Shown here piece after piece: positions 9,318 to 18,013 of a DNA stretch of 64,000 nucleotides. The notes below the pieces were generated by a model. That model searched no databases. It was not told the DNA's origin and was given only the letters and a program-made list of their open reading frames with translations. Position 1 is the stretch's first letter. Every line of letters starts with the position of its first letter. Origin of the DNA: Nevskiaceae bacterium (GTDB lineage Bacteria; Pseudomonadota; Gammaproteobacteria; Steroidobacterales; Steroidobacteraceae); the NCBI GenBank assembly GCA_024234075.1, contig JACKOV010000003.1, positions 1-64,000 of the forward strand, in the 5' to 3' direction. A program made the position numbers and the translations under genes.

Positions 9318-9983
9318 TCAGCCGACGTGCTCGGCGAAAAAGGCCAGGGTCCGCTCCAGCGCCAATGCGGCGCTCGGCGCATCGTAGTCCGGCCGTTCGT
9401 TGCAGCTGAAACCGTGGCCGGCCGGATAGGTGTAGACGATGCTGGTCGGGTCGCCGGCGCGGATCGCCTCGACGTCGCTCATCGGGATGTGCGTGTCACG
9501 TTCGCCGAAGTGATACATCACCGGCTTCTTCGGCAGCGTGTCCAGACTCTGGGCGATGCGGCCGCCGTAGTAGGCGACCGCACAGGCGACCGGCAGCTCG
9601 ACCGCGGCGTAGTAGGCGCAGAGGCCGCCCCAGCAGAAACCTACGATGCCGACCCGGCCGGCGTGGCGGGTCACGGCGATCGCGGCGGCGAGATCGGCGA
9701 GGATGTTCGCCCGGCTCACTTGCAGCATGTAGCCGCGGCCTTCGTTGAGGCCGTCGGCGGTGTAGTCGAGTTCGACGCCGCGGCGCGCGCGGTCGAACAT
9801 CGCCGGTGCGATTGCGACGTAGCCGCGGGCGGCGTAGTCGTCGGTGACCGCACGGACGTGGCGGTTGACGCCGAAGATCTCCTGCACGATCACGATCGCC
9901 CCGCGCGGCGCGGCTTTCGGCGCGGCGAGATAGGCCTGGAACTCGTGCCCGTCGCGGGCCATCAAGGTGGTGAACTCGCCCAT
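9318..9983 (-). CDS. Dienelactone hydrolase family protein
   Basis: A 221-residue cytoplasmic alpha/beta hydrolase of the DLH family. The nucleophile is Cys in GFCWGG (about residue 110) and the catalytic His is in YPAGHGFSC (about residue 195), with an intervening Asp in GERDTHIP. The start at ATG 9983 gives a standard N-terminus (MGEFTTLMARDGHEFQAYLA); longer readings run into the divergent DUF2868 gene's leader. It is the first gene of the five-gene minus-strand unit. The true substrate may be any lactone or ester; dienelactone itself is not implied. Confidence 0.88.
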   Translation of the reverse strand: MGEFTTLMARDGHEFQAYLAAPKAAPRGAIVIVQEIFGVNRHVRAVTDDYAARGYVAIAPAMFDRARRGVELDYTADGLNEGRGYMLQVSRANILADLAAAIAVTRHAGRVGIVGFCWGGLCAYYAAVELPVACAVAYYGGRIAQSLDTLPKKPVMYHFGERDTHIPMSDVEAIRAGDPTSIVYTYPAGHGFSCNERPDYDAPSAALALERTLAFFAEHVG

Positions 9984-10063
9984 GATTGCGGCGCCTCGGC
10001 TGGATCGGGAGAGCTGTGCAGCATACCGTACCCACCCTGCCGGCGGACCGCGATAATGGCTGG

Positions 10064-11632
10064 ATGAACGAGGATGCGGCGCGCGATGTGTTGTTGGTGC
10101 GGGCGATCGAAACCGCTGCGGGTTCCGGGGCGCTGATCGGCGAGGCCGACCGACTGCATGCCGGGCGGACCGCGACTGAACTCGCCCGCTGGGACGCAGC
10201 CCGCAGCGGCCAGCCCCCTTCGGCCGAACGGTTCCTGGCGCATCGTGCCCGGTTGCTGGTCGAGCGGCTCGGCACCGCTCAACCGGCCGTGGCCCGGGCG
10301 GCCCGGGCGCTGGCCTGGCGCCCCGCGGTGGGCTTCTGGGTCGCACTGGCGGCGCTGCTGGTCGGGATGTTCGCCGAACAGGTCGCCGATCGGGGCCGGG
10401 TCAATGTGCTCGCCTTCCCCATGCTCGGCATCGTCGCCTGGAACCTGCTGGTCTACCTGTGGCTGCTGGGGCAGACGCTGCGCCGCAGCGGTGCGTCGCG
10501 CGCCACCGCGACCGGGGAGGCGATGCCGGCCAGCGTCGCCGGGAGCGTCGGGGCGGCACCGGCTGCGGCGGCGGCCGAGGGCGATGCGGGTCTGTTGCGT
10601 GCGGCCTTGCTGCGATTGGCGACGCGTGCCGCCGGACCTGCCCGTGGGCCGCTGGCGGCGCCGCTCGCGGCTTTCGTCGCCGACTGGTCGCGGGCGGTCG
10701 CGCCGCTGGCGCGGGCCCGCGCGGCGCGGGTGCTGCATCTCGCCGCGGCCTCGCTGGCCTTCGGAGCGGTCGCGGGGTTGTATCTGCGGGGCCTGGTGTT
10801 CGACTACCGGGTCGGCTGGGAGAGCACCTTCCTGGATGCGGCGGCGGTGCATGCGTTGCTCGCGGCGGTGCTCGGGCCGGCCGCGAGGCTGCTCGGCGCG
10901 AACTTCCCCGATGTCGCGAGCGTGGCGGCGATCCGCTTTCCGGCGGCTGCTTCGGGCCCGACCGCGGCGCTCTGGATCCATCTGCATGCCCTGACAGTGC
11001 TGCTGGCGGTGGTCCTGCCGCGGCTGGCGCTGGCCGGGTTCGCGCGTTGGCGCGAGTCGCGGCTCGCGGCTCGGGTGCCGCTCGGGCTCGAGACGCCGTA
11101 CTTCCGGCGGTTGCTGGCGCCGTTCCTGCGCAGCGGGAGCCGGCTGCGCGTCGTGCCGTACAGCTACCAGGTTGACGAGCCGGCCACCGCCGGCCTGCGC
11201 GAGGTCGCGCGCAGCCTGCTCGGCGACGAGGCCGAGCTGTTGCTGGCCGCCGCCGTGCCGTACGGCGAGGAGGCGCGTGCGACCACGGATCTCGCCACCG
11301 CTGACGGCACGGTGCCGCTGACGCTGGCGCTGTTCAGTCTCGCCGCGACGCCCGAGGTGGAGAATCACGGGCGCTTTCTCGAACTGCTGCGCGCCGCGGT
11401 CGGGCCGCAGCATGGCCTGGGCCTGCTGCTCGATGCGGGACCGTACCGCCGCCGGCTCGGCGGCGAGGCGATCACCCGCCTCGCCGAGCGGTGCCAGACC
11501 TGGGAAGCGTTCGCTGCCGCGCGCGGGCTGCCGGTGGCCTGCATCGATCTCGCCGCCGTGGAGCGCGGCGCACCGGAACTGGCCGAGCTCGAACAGCGCC
11601 TCGCATCGGTGTTGGCGGGGCCGTCGGCGTGA
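10064..11632 (+). CDS. DUF2868 membrane protein
   Basis: A 522-residue protein of unknown function that matches the DUF2868 family pattern. Two hydrophobic helices lie at about residues 87-135, a further pair near 220-250 and one near 310-330; the soluble C-terminal half is Ala/Arg-rich. The start chosen (ATG 10064, MNEDAARDVLLVRAIE) fits the family's opening acidic helix; an upstream ATG at 9986 would give a non-conserved extension. Its TGA overlaps the GTG of the next gene (GTGA), so the two are translationally coupled. DUF2868 and DUF3482 proteins are regularly encoded together in proteobacteria (family knowledge); the role is unknown. Confidence 0.88.
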   Translation: MNEDAARDVLLVRAIETAAGSGALIGEADRLHAGRTATELARWDAARSGQPPSAERFLAHRARLLVERLGTAQPAVARAARALAWRPAVGFWVALAALLVGMFAEQVADRGRVNVLAFPMLGIVAWNLLVYLWLLGQTLRRSGASRATATGEAMPASVAGSVGAAPAAAAAEGDAGLLRAALLRLATRAAGPARGPLAAPLAAFVADWSRAVAPLARARAARVLHLAAASLAFGAVAGLYLRGLVFDYRVGWESTFLDAAAVHALLAAVLGPAARLLGANFPDVASVAAIRFPAAASGPTAALWIHLHALTVLLAVVLPRLALAGFARWRESRLAARVPLGLETPYFRRLLAPFLRSGSRLRVVPYSYQVDEPATAGLREVARSLLGDEAELLLAAAVPYGEEARATTDLATADGTVPLTLALFSLAATPEVENHGRFLELLRAAVGPQHGLGLLLDAGPYRRRLGGEAITRLAERCQTWEAFAAARGLPVACIDLAAVERGAPELAELEQRLASVLAGPSA

Positions 11633-13167
11633 ACGTCGAACTGGCGCTCGTTTCGCATACCAATGCCGGCAAGACCACGCTGGCGCGCACGCTGCTAGGC
11701 CGCGATGTCGGCGATGTCCGGGACGCGGCCCACGTCACCGATCTGGCCGAGCGGTACGAACTGCTCAGGCTCGATGACGGCACGGCGCTGTGGTTGTGGG
11801 ATACACCCGGTTTCGGCGACTCGGCGCGCTTGCTGCAGCGTTTGCGGCTCGCCGCCAATCCGCTCGGCTGGCTGTTGCGCGAGGCCTGGGATCGCTGGCG
11901 CGACCGGCCGTTCTGGTGCAGCCAGCAGGCGGTACGCGCGGCGCGCGAGTCGGCCGACGTGGTGCTGTATCTGGTGAACGCCGCCGAAGATCCACGCGAT
12001 GCGGGTTATCTCGCCGCCGAGATACAGGTGCTGCGCTGGGTCGGCCGGCCGGTGATCGTGCTGCTCAACCAGGTGGGTCCGCCGCGCGAGGCGGCCGCCG
12101 AACAGCAGGATCTGGCGCATTGGCGCCGCCATCTCGATGCGCTCGGCGGCGTTGCCGAGGTGCTCGCGCTCGATGCGTTCGCGCGTTGCTGGGTGCACGA
12201 AACGGTCCTGCTTGAGGCCATCGCCCGGGTACTGCCGCCCGACAAGGCGGCGGCATTCGCCGGTCTGGCGCAGGCCTGGGTCGCGCGCAGTACGGCACGC
12301 TTCGAGGCGTCGATGGCGCTGCTGGCCGGGCAACTCGCGGCGGCTGCGCTCGATCGCGAGCCGGTGCCCGCGCCGGCTGCGACCGACGGTGCCGGAGGCA
12401 CGCTGCGCCGCTTGCTGGATTCGGTGACGGCGCCGCGGACGGCGGTGGACCCGGCGCGGGAGGCCGCGATGAACGCGCTGGCGACCCGGCTCGATGCCGG
12501 CATCGTCGCCAGCACCGATCGGCTGATCGTGCTGCACGGACTCGACGGCAGTGCGACCCGCACGGTGCTCGAGCGGCTGGGCGCGAACTTTGCCGCAGCG
12601 GAACATTTCGCCGAGGGTCGCGCGGCGCTCTGGGGCAGCGTGGTCACCGGCGCGCTGACCGGGCTCAAGGCCGATCTTGCCTCCGGCGGCCTGACGCTTG
12701 GCGGCGGGTTGCTGCTCGGCGGATTGCTCGGTGGCCTTGCCGGGGCCGGCGTGGCGCGTGGCCTGAATCGTCTGAGCGGGGCCGACGAGCCACGAATCTG
12801 GTGGTCGGACGAGGCGCTGGAGGGCCTGGCCCGTTCGGCGGTGTTGCGCTACCTCGCGGTGGCCCATTTCGGTCGCGGGCGGGGCCGCTGGACCCCGGGC
12901 GAGGCACCGGCGTCCTGGCAGGACGAGGTGGCCGCGGTCCTGCACGGCGAAGCGGCGGCGCTGCAGGCCTGTTGGCAACGGGCGCGCGAGCTTGCTGCTG
13001 CGACGACAGCTGCCGGGAGTGGAGCGGAGCCCGCTGGCAACGCGGCGCAGAGCGAAGCGGTCGGTGGTCTCGAACGACAACTACAGGCGGTGCTCGGCCG
13101 GGCGACGGCGGCGGTGCTGGCGAGGCTATACCCGGACAGCGTGCCGCCGGGTCTCGGTCTCGGCTGA
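11629..13167 (+). CDS. DUF3482 GTPase-domain membrane protein
   Basis: A 512-residue protein with an N-terminal TRAFAC-type GTPase domain: P-loop SHTNAGKTTLARTL at residues 9-22, G3 DTPGFGD near 57 and G4 NQVG near 142. The C-terminal part contains a Gly/Leu-rich hydrophobic stretch (LTLGGGLLLGGLLGGLAGAG, about residues 350-375), probably a membrane hairpin. It starts at GTG 11629, overlapping the DUF2868 stop by four bases. The pairing suggests a GTP-driven membrane complex with DUF2868, though its process is unknown. Confidence 0.88.
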   Translation: MNVELALVSHTNAGKTTLARTLLGRDVGDVRDAAHVTDLAERYELLRLDDGTALWLWDTPGFGDSARLLQRLRLAANPLGWLLREAWDRWRDRPFWCSQQAVRAARESADVVLYLVNAAEDPRDAGYLAAEIQVLRWVGRPVIVLLNQVGPPREAAAEQQDLAHWRRHLDALGGVAEVLALDAFARCWVHETVLLEAIARVLPPDKAAAFAGLAQAWVARSTARFEASMALLAGQLAAAALDREPVPAPAATDGAGGTLRRLLDSVTAPRTAVDPAREAAMNALATRLDAGIVASTDRLIVLHGLDGSATRTVLERLGANFAAAEHFAEGRAALWGSVVTGALTGLKADLASGGLTLGGGLLLGGLLGGLAGAGVARGLNRLSGADEPRIWWSDEALEGLARSAVLRYLAVAHFGRGRGRWTPGEAPASWQDEVAAVLHGEAAALQACWQRARELAAATTAAGSGAEPAGNAAQSEAVGGLERQLQAVLGRATAAVLARLYPDSVPPGLGLG

Positions 13168-13181
13168 AACCGCCGGCGCGG

Positions 13182-13862
13182 TCAGCGATTCGAGGCGGTG
13201 CTCGAGGAGCGCAGCGCGCGGTAGCGGTCGATGTCCGACTGGAAGCGGGCGTGCAGCGCGACTTCCTCATTGCGCCGCTCGTCCAGCGACTGGCGCTGGC
13301 GGCGCACCTCGTTGAGGGTGCGGATCAGGTCTTCGGCGAGCTTGTCGGGCATCTGCCGGGCACCAGGCTGGGTGTTGTACGGCCGGAACGTCTGGGCGCG
13401 CAACTGCAGCTGCGCCAGCCGGTCGTGCAGCGATTCGATGTAGGTTTCGGTCGAGGCGCGTTGGTCGGCGATCTGCGAGAGCCGCTGGTCGCGCAGCGCT
13501 TCGATGTCGCGCACCGAGGTGTAGGTGGTCAGCAGGAAGTCGTCGTGCTGCTTCTGCTCGCGCACCAGCTTCTGGCGGCGTTCGAATTCGGCCAGTTGTT
13601 CGGCTGTCATCTCGGCGTCGAGCCGGCGGACCTCGACGCCCTGGTTGTTGAGCACCGCGCGCTCGTTCTTGGCGTATTCCGGCGGCACGCGGTCGCCGTA
13701 GTGCACAACGTTCTTATCGTCGACCCACTTGTAGGTCTGGCCGCCTTTGCTGTCCCGGTTGTCCTTGCGGTCGGCCGCCACGCCGGCGGCGGCGCCCGCG
13801 GCCAGGGCGGCGGCCAATAGCACGACGAGCGTCGGACGGTGATGCATCGGGCTATTCTGCAT
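13182..13862 (-). CDS. DUF4124 domain exported protein
   Basis: A 226-residue periplasmic protein. It has a signal peptide (hydrophobic LVVLLAAALAAGAAAGVAA, residues 11-30), then the DUF4124 core with YKWVDDKNVVHYGDRVP at about residues 44-60, then a long Gln/Arg/Glu-rich helical region probably forming a coiled coil. Function is unknown. It follows pyrE on the same strand after 25 bases and is probably cotranscribed. A start five codons in (MHHRP) is possible. Confidence 0.83.
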   Translation of the reverse strand: MQNSPMHHRPTLVVLLAAALAAGAAAGVAADRKDNRDSKGGQTYKWVDDKNVVHYGDRVPPEYAKNERAVLNNQGVEVRRLDAEMTAEQLAEFERRQKLVREQKQHDDFLLTTYTSVRDIEALRDQRLSQIADQRASTETYIESLHDRLAQLQLRAQTFRPYNTQPGARQMPDKLAEDLIRTLNEVRRQRQSLDERRNEEVALHARFQSDIDRYRALRSSSTASNR

Positions 13863-13887
13863 GAGACGTTGCGGGCAAGCGAGACGC

Positions 13888-14550
13888 TTAGGCTACACCG
13901 TACCGTTCACGATAGGCGCGCAGCGCGGCCAGTTGCTCGTCGGGAATGCGACCCCGTTCACCAGCGGCGGCACCCGCCAGCGTTTCGATCAGGCCGGAAA
14001 GCGTGAGCAGGCTCACACACTTCAGACCCATGGTTTCCTCGACCTCCTGCACCGCCGACCGTTTGCCCTGGCCGCGCTCCTGGCGATCGAGCGCCAGCAG
14101 GACGGCGACCGGTTCGGCGCCGGCACGACGGATCAGCTCGATCGATTCGCGCACCGCGGTACCGGCGGTGATGACGTCGTCGACGATCACCACCCGGCCC
14201 TGCAGCGCCCGGCCGACGATCAGACCGCCCTCGCCATGGTCCTTGGCTTCCTTGCGGTTGAAGGCCCAGGGGACCGTGTGCCGGTGGTGGTCGGCCAGCG
14301 CGACCGCGGTCGCGGCGACCAGCGGGATGCCCTTGTAGGCCGGTCCGAACAGCATGTCGTAGCCGACCCCGGAGCGTTGCAGCGCGGCGGCGTAGCACTG
14401 GCCGAGCACCGCCAGCGCCTCGCCGTCGTCGAACAGCCCCGCGTTGAAGAAATACGGGCTCTCGCGGCCGGACTTGAGCGTGAACTGGCCGAAACGCAAG
14501 GCGTTGCGGCGCAGCGCGAGGTCGATGAACGTCAGCTGATATTCCTGCAT
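13888..14550 (-). CDS. pyrE: Orotate phosphoribosyltransferase
   Basis: Converts orotate and PRPP to OMP in pyrimidine synthesis. It has 220 residues, with the substrate loop TLKSGRESPYFFNAG near residue 22, the flexible-loop lysine region FNRKEAKDHGEGG near 100 and the PRPP-binding motif VVIVDDVITAGTA near 120. The start is ATG 14550 (MQEYQL); an alternative ATG four codons upstream (14562) would leave only six bases to the divergent xth start. The frame continues open upstream across xth, but that is not coding. Confidence 0.95.
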   Translation of the reverse strand: MQEYQLTFIDLALRRNALRFGQFTLKSGRESPYFFNAGLFDDGEALAVLGQCYAAALQRSGVGYDMLFGPAYKGIPLVAATAVALADHHRHTVPWAFNRKEAKDHGEGGLIVGRALQGRVVIVDDVITAGTAVRESIELIRRAGAEPVAVLLALDRQERGQGKRSAVQEVEETMGLKCVSLLTLSGLIETLAGAAAGERGRIPDEQLAALRAYRERYGVA

Positions 14551-14568
14551 GCCGGCTATCATATCGCG

Positions 14569-15336
14569 ATGCGTGTCGTGACCCTGAACCTCAACGGTAT
14601 CCGTTCGGCTGCGAGCAAAGGCGCCTTCCGCTGGCTGCGCGAGCAGGACGCCGACGTGATCTGCCTGCAGGAAACCAAGGCGCAGGTCGGCCAGCTCGAT
14701 GGGCACGACATCGACATCCCGGGCTACCACCGGTATTTCTACGATGCGCAGCGCAAGGGCTATTCCGGCGTGGCGCTGTATGCCCGGCAAGCACCGGACG
14801 AGGTGATCCGCGGCTTCGGCGTCGCCGAGTTCGACGGCGAAGGCCGCTATCTCGAAGCGCGCTTCGGCAAGCTGTCGGTGGTGTCGCTCTACCTGCCGTC
14901 GGGCTCGGCCGGGCCGGAACGCCAGGCGTCGAAATACCGCTTCCTCGAGGCCTTCCTGCCGTGGATGCAGGGGCTGAAGCGCCGCCGGCGCGAGTACCTG
15001 CTGTGCGGCGACTGGAACATCGCCCACCAGCCAATCGACCTGCGGAACTGGAAGTCCAACCAGAAGAACTCCGGCTTCCTGCCCGAGGAGCGTGCCTGGC
15101 TCGACCGCCTGTTTGGCGAGGAGCGCTGGGTCGACGCGTTCCGTGAGATCAATGCCGAGCCGGACCAATACACCTGGTGGTCGAACCGGGGCCAGGCCTG
15201 GGCCAAGAACGTCGGCTGGCGCATCGACTACCAGATCGCGAGTCCCGGTCTCGCCGGCGCGGCGCAGCGCACCGAAATTTACAAGGCGCAGCGCTTTTCC
15301 GACCACGCGCCGCTGATCATGGATTACGCCCTTTGA
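14569..15336 (+). CDS. xth: Exodeoxyribonuclease III / AP endonuclease
   Basis: Repairs abasic sites and trims 3' ends. It has 255 residues with all family motifs: LNLNGIRSA near the start, LQETKAQ (metal Glu) near residue 33, CGDWNIAHQPIDL near 145, RIDYQI near 220 and the terminal FSDHAPL catalytic His. ATG 14569 is the only sensible start; longer readings overlap pyrE. It is divergent from pyrE with 18 bases between starts. The stop overlaps the TTG start of the next permease (TTGA). Confidence 0.95.
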   Translation: MRVVTLNLNGIRSAASKGAFRWLREQDADVICLQETKAQVGQLDGHDIDIPGYHRYFYDAQRKGYSGVALYARQAPDEVIRGFGVAEFDGEGRYLEARFGKLSVVSLYLPSGSAGPERQASKYRFLEAFLPWMQGLKRRRREYLLCGDWNIAHQPIDLRNWKSNQKNSGFLPEERAWLDRLFGEERWVDAFREINAEPDQYTWWSNRGQAWAKNVGWRIDYQIASPGLAGAAQRTEIYKAQRFSDHAPLIMDYAL

Positions 15337-16646
15337 GGCGCAACGGCTGGCGCGAGGCGCTGCGTCCTTACCTCGAGAAGGAGTCGCTGGCGGCGTTTTT
15401 CGTCGGCATCTCCTCCGGTTTTCCGTACGCCATGATCGGTGCGACGCTGACCACGCGCCTTGCCCAGGACGGCATCGACAAGCGCACGGTCACCGCGTTC
15501 ACGCTCGCCTTCCTGGTCTACAACCTGAAAGTGTTCTGGGCCTGGATCGTCGACGGCGTGCGGATCCCGTTGCTCGGCCGCCTCGGCCAGCGAGTCTCCT
15601 GGTTGCTGCTCGCCGGCACGCTGGTGATCGCCGCGGTGGTGAATCTCGCACTGGTCGACCCCAGGGCGAGCATCCAGGCGACCGTGATCGCGGCGGTGCT
15701 GGTCGGCATCGCCGGTGCGACCTACGACATCGTGATCGACGCCTATCGCATCGAGACCTTGCAGCCGCGCCAGCTCGGCGTCGGCTCGGGCATGTCGCAG
15801 TATGGCTGGCGGATCGGCTCGGCCGCGGCCGGTGCGCTGGCACTGCTGATCGCCGATCGGGCCGGCTGGTCTGCGGCCTATCTCGCCTGTGCCGCGTTCG
15901 CGTTGCCTGCGATGCTGACCGGGCTGATCGTCGGCGAGCCGGTGCGCCATGTCGTCACCATCGAGAAACAAGGCCTGGCGACGGTCTGGGGTTCGATCAT
16001 CGGCCCCTTTGCCGAATTCATGCGCCGCTCGGGCGCCGTGCTGGTGCTGCTGTTCATCCTGGTGCACAAGATCGGCGACACGCTGGCGAATCTGACCTTC
16101 CGGCTGCTGTTCAACGATCTCGGCTTCAGCAACGACGAGATCGCGGTCTACGACGTCGCTTTCGGTTTCTGGGCCTACCTCGCCGGCATCTTCATCGGTG
16201 GGCTCATCTATACGCAGCTCGGGCTGAAGCGCTCGGTGCTGATCGCGCTGGTGCTGATGGGTGTGTCGAACCTGAGCTTTGCGCTGCTCGCGGCCGCCGG
16301 TCACAGCAATCTCGGCATGGCGGCGGCGATCGGTTTCGAGAACCTGGCGAGCGGCTACGGCGGCGTGGTCGTGGTCGCCTATTTCTCGGCGCTCTGCAAT
16401 CTGCAGTTCACCGCGGCGCAGTACGCGCTGATCTCGGCCGCGGCCAGCGTCGTCGGCCGCGTGCTGACCGGCACGACCGCCGGTACGCTGATCGAACAGA
16501 TGGGCTACGTGAACTTTTACGTGCTGACGACGCTGCTGGCGCTGCCCGGCATCCTGCTGTTCTGGTTCATGATGCGCGCCGGCATGATCGATCGCGCACT
16601 CGGCACCGCCGGCCGCAACGACGGCGCACCGTCCGGCGGCGGTTGA
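15333..16646 (+). CDS. ampG: AmpG-type MFS permease (PAT family)
   Basis: A 437-residue inner-membrane transporter with about 12-14 helices, related to the anhydromuropeptide permease AmpG that recovers cell-wall fragments. WREALRPYLEKESLAAFFVG near the N-terminus, SGFPYAMIG near residue 30, and GATYDIVIDAYRIETL near residue 130 match the family (the Asp-rich loop is diagnostic). The TTG start at 15333 overlaps the xth stop and gives the expected N-terminus; the upstream frame overlaps xth. Substrate is inferred from family; it could carry another amphipathic molecule or acetyl-CoA. Confidence 0.82.
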   Translation: MRRNGWREALRPYLEKESLAAFFVGISSGFPYAMIGATLTTRLAQDGIDKRTVTAFTLAFLVYNLKVFWAWIVDGVRIPLLGRLGQRVSWLLLAGTLVIAAVVNLALVDPRASIQATVIAAVLVGIAGATYDIVIDAYRIETLQPRQLGVGSGMSQYGWRIGSAAAGALALLIADRAGWSAAYLACAAFALPAMLTGLIVGEPVRHVVTIEKQGLATVWGSIIGPFAEFMRRSGAVLVLLFILVHKIGDTLANLTFRLLFNDLGFSNDEIAVYDVAFGFWAYLAGIFIGGLIYTQLGLKRSVLIALVLMGVSNLSFALLAAAGHSNLGMAAAIGFENLASGYGGVVVVAYFSALCNLQFTAAQYALISAAASVVGRVLTGTTAGTLIEQMGYVNFYVLTTLLALPGILLFWFMMRAGMIDRALGTAGRNDGAPSGGG

Positions 16647-16667
16647 GGCGTCGGGCCGCGACCCGGC

Positions 16668-16952
16668 TCAGCCGTTGAGCTGACGCCAGCTATCGTCGGT
16701 CGACAGGTCGTTGTCGTCGTCGCCGGCGGAATCGATGTCGACCGAGCCGGTCCAGTCTTCGGGCGGCGCGGCGATTTCGATTTCGCGCAGTTCGCAGCGC
16801 CCGTACCAGTGCTCGAGTTCCATTTCCTCGATGGTGCCGTCGAAGTACTGCAAATCCACGGTGCCGTCGTCCTGGTCGAGAGCGACGATCTCGAAGACAT
16901 CGCCGCCGGAGAAGCGGTACCAGCTGCCGATCATCGGTTGCAGGACACTCAT
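16668..16952 (-). CDS. Small acidic DUF6763-like protein
   Basis: A 94-residue strongly acidic cytoplasmic protein. It starts MSVLQPMIGSWYRF and has an SH3-like beta-rich core (FEIVALDQDDGTVDLQYFDG, residues 20-39) followed by a metal- or RNA-like acidic tail with DDDNDLSTDD. This matches the pattern of the DUF6763 family of gammaproteobacteria, whose function is unknown. It is convergent with the AmpG-like gene (21 bases apart) and downstream of trmB on the same strand. Confidence 0.7.
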   Translation of the reverse strand: MSVLQPMIGSWYRFSGGDVFEIVALDQDDGTVDLQYFDGTIEEMELEHWYGRCELREIEIAAPPEDWTGSVDIDSAGDDDNDLSTDDSWRQLNG

Positions 16953-17037
16953 CGGCGGACCCCCTGCGTAGCTTGCGGTTGGCGCTTGGATTTCAGGCCA
17001 TGCTGCGCTCGTGCTGCGGGGTAGTGCAAGCGGGGTA

Positions 17038-17760
17038 TTACCGCAGCGGGTCATCGGCCGGTGCTGAGACGCGCCGCTGCAACGCGAGATCGAAGACCGC
17101 ATGGCCGAGGCGCTCGCCGCGGCGCTCGAAACGCGTCGGTATGCGCCAGGCCGGCCGCGGCACGAAGCGGCCGTCCGCGGCGAGATTCTCGAGTTCCGGC
17201 ACAGCGTTCGTCGCGGCGAGCATCGCCTCGGCATAGGGCGCCCAGTCGGTCGCCAGCGCCAGCCGCCCGCCGGGACGCAGCCGGCTGACGAGCAGCGCCA
17301 GGAAGGGCGGCTGTATCAGCCGACGTTTGTGGTGCCGTTTCTTGTGCCAGGGATCGGGAAACAGGATCAGGGCTTCATCCAGCGAGGCGGGCGGCAGCAT
17401 GGCCCGCAGCACTTCGACCGCGTCGTGTGCGATCACACGCAGGTTGCCGAGCTGCGCTTCCTCGGCGCGTCGCAGCAAGTGGCCGACGCCGGGCCGGTGC
17501 ACTTCGAGACCGAGATAGTCGCGCTCGGGATGGGCCGCCGCGAGCGCCGCGAGGTTGTCGCCGTTGCCGAAGCCGATCTCCAGCGTGCGCGGCGCGCGGC
17601 GGCCGAAGCAGGCGTCGAGATCCAGCGGCCGGACGGGGTCGAAATCGATGCCGTAACGCGGCCAGCAACGGTCGAGGGCAAGGCGTTGCGCTGCCGTGAC
17701 ACGCCCCGCACGAATGACGAAAGAACGGATGCCGCGTGGCGATTCTGTGTCGTGGTTCAC
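17038..17760 (-). CDS. trmB: tRNA (guanine-N7)-methyltransferase
   Basis: Methylates G46 in the variable loop of many tRNAs using SAM. It has 240 residues with the SAM site EIGFGNGDN near residue 60 and the TrmB signature LFPDPWHKKRHHKRRL near residue 135, followed by PGGRLALATDWAPYAE. The start MNHDTESPRG is at 17760, with the family's SFVIRAGR motif at residue 13. It is divergent from the riboswitch-led lipoprotein. Confidence 0.95.
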   Translation of the reverse strand: MNHDTESPRGIRSFVIRAGRVTAAQRLALDRCWPRYGIDFDPVRPLDLDACFGRRAPRTLEIGFGNGDNLAALAAAHPERDYLGLEVHRPGVGHLLRRAEEAQLGNLRVIAHDAVEVLRAMLPPASLDEALILFPDPWHKKRHHKRRLIQPPFLALLVSRLRPGGRLALATDWAPYAEAMLAATNAVPELENLAADGRFVPRPAWRIPTRFERRGERLGHAVFDLALQRRVSAPADDPLR

Positions 17761-17837
17761 GACTCAATTTACCAGACCCGCCGGGCGATTCGTCGCTACA
17801 CCGCGACGTCTTGCGTGACTCGCCGACACTCAGTAAA

Positions 17838-17947
17838 AAGGCTGGGAACGAAGGGCAAACCCGCCGCGAGGTGGGGACGCAAAGCCTCCGGTCTCGAGCA
17901 GCGTACAAGCAGTGCTGCCGAGATAGCGGGGTTGCCGGCGAGGCCTT
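17838..17947 (+). ncRNA. Cyclic-di-GMP class I (GEMM) riboswitch aptamer
   Basis: The conserved core is present in order: AGGGCAAACC (17851-17860), a P2 hairpin with six pairs (CCCGCC/GGTGGG) closed by a GCGA tetraloop, GGACGCAAAGCCTCCGG (17875-17891), a P3 stem (TCTCG..CGAGA with an inner GCAGC/GCTGC), and TAGCGGGGTTGCCG. A P1 stem AAGGC (17838-17842)/GCCTT (17943-17947) encloses it. These features are those of the GEMM-I family that binds c-di-GMP. It stands 130 bases upstream of a lipoprotein gene and reads in the same direction. Confidence 0.93.
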
Positions 17948-18013
17948 GCGCTGCGATCCGCAGCGGCCAACTCGTCGTCATCCGGTCCATGGGCCTCAAC
18001 CGAGCCCGTGGGC

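Noticed and set aside
17797..17839. Candidate promoter boxes for the riboswitch transcript (TACACC, and TTGCGT with TAAAAA)
   Set aside because: Spacing is wrong for the first, and the second would start transcription inside the aptamer's P1 stem; neither is convincing.
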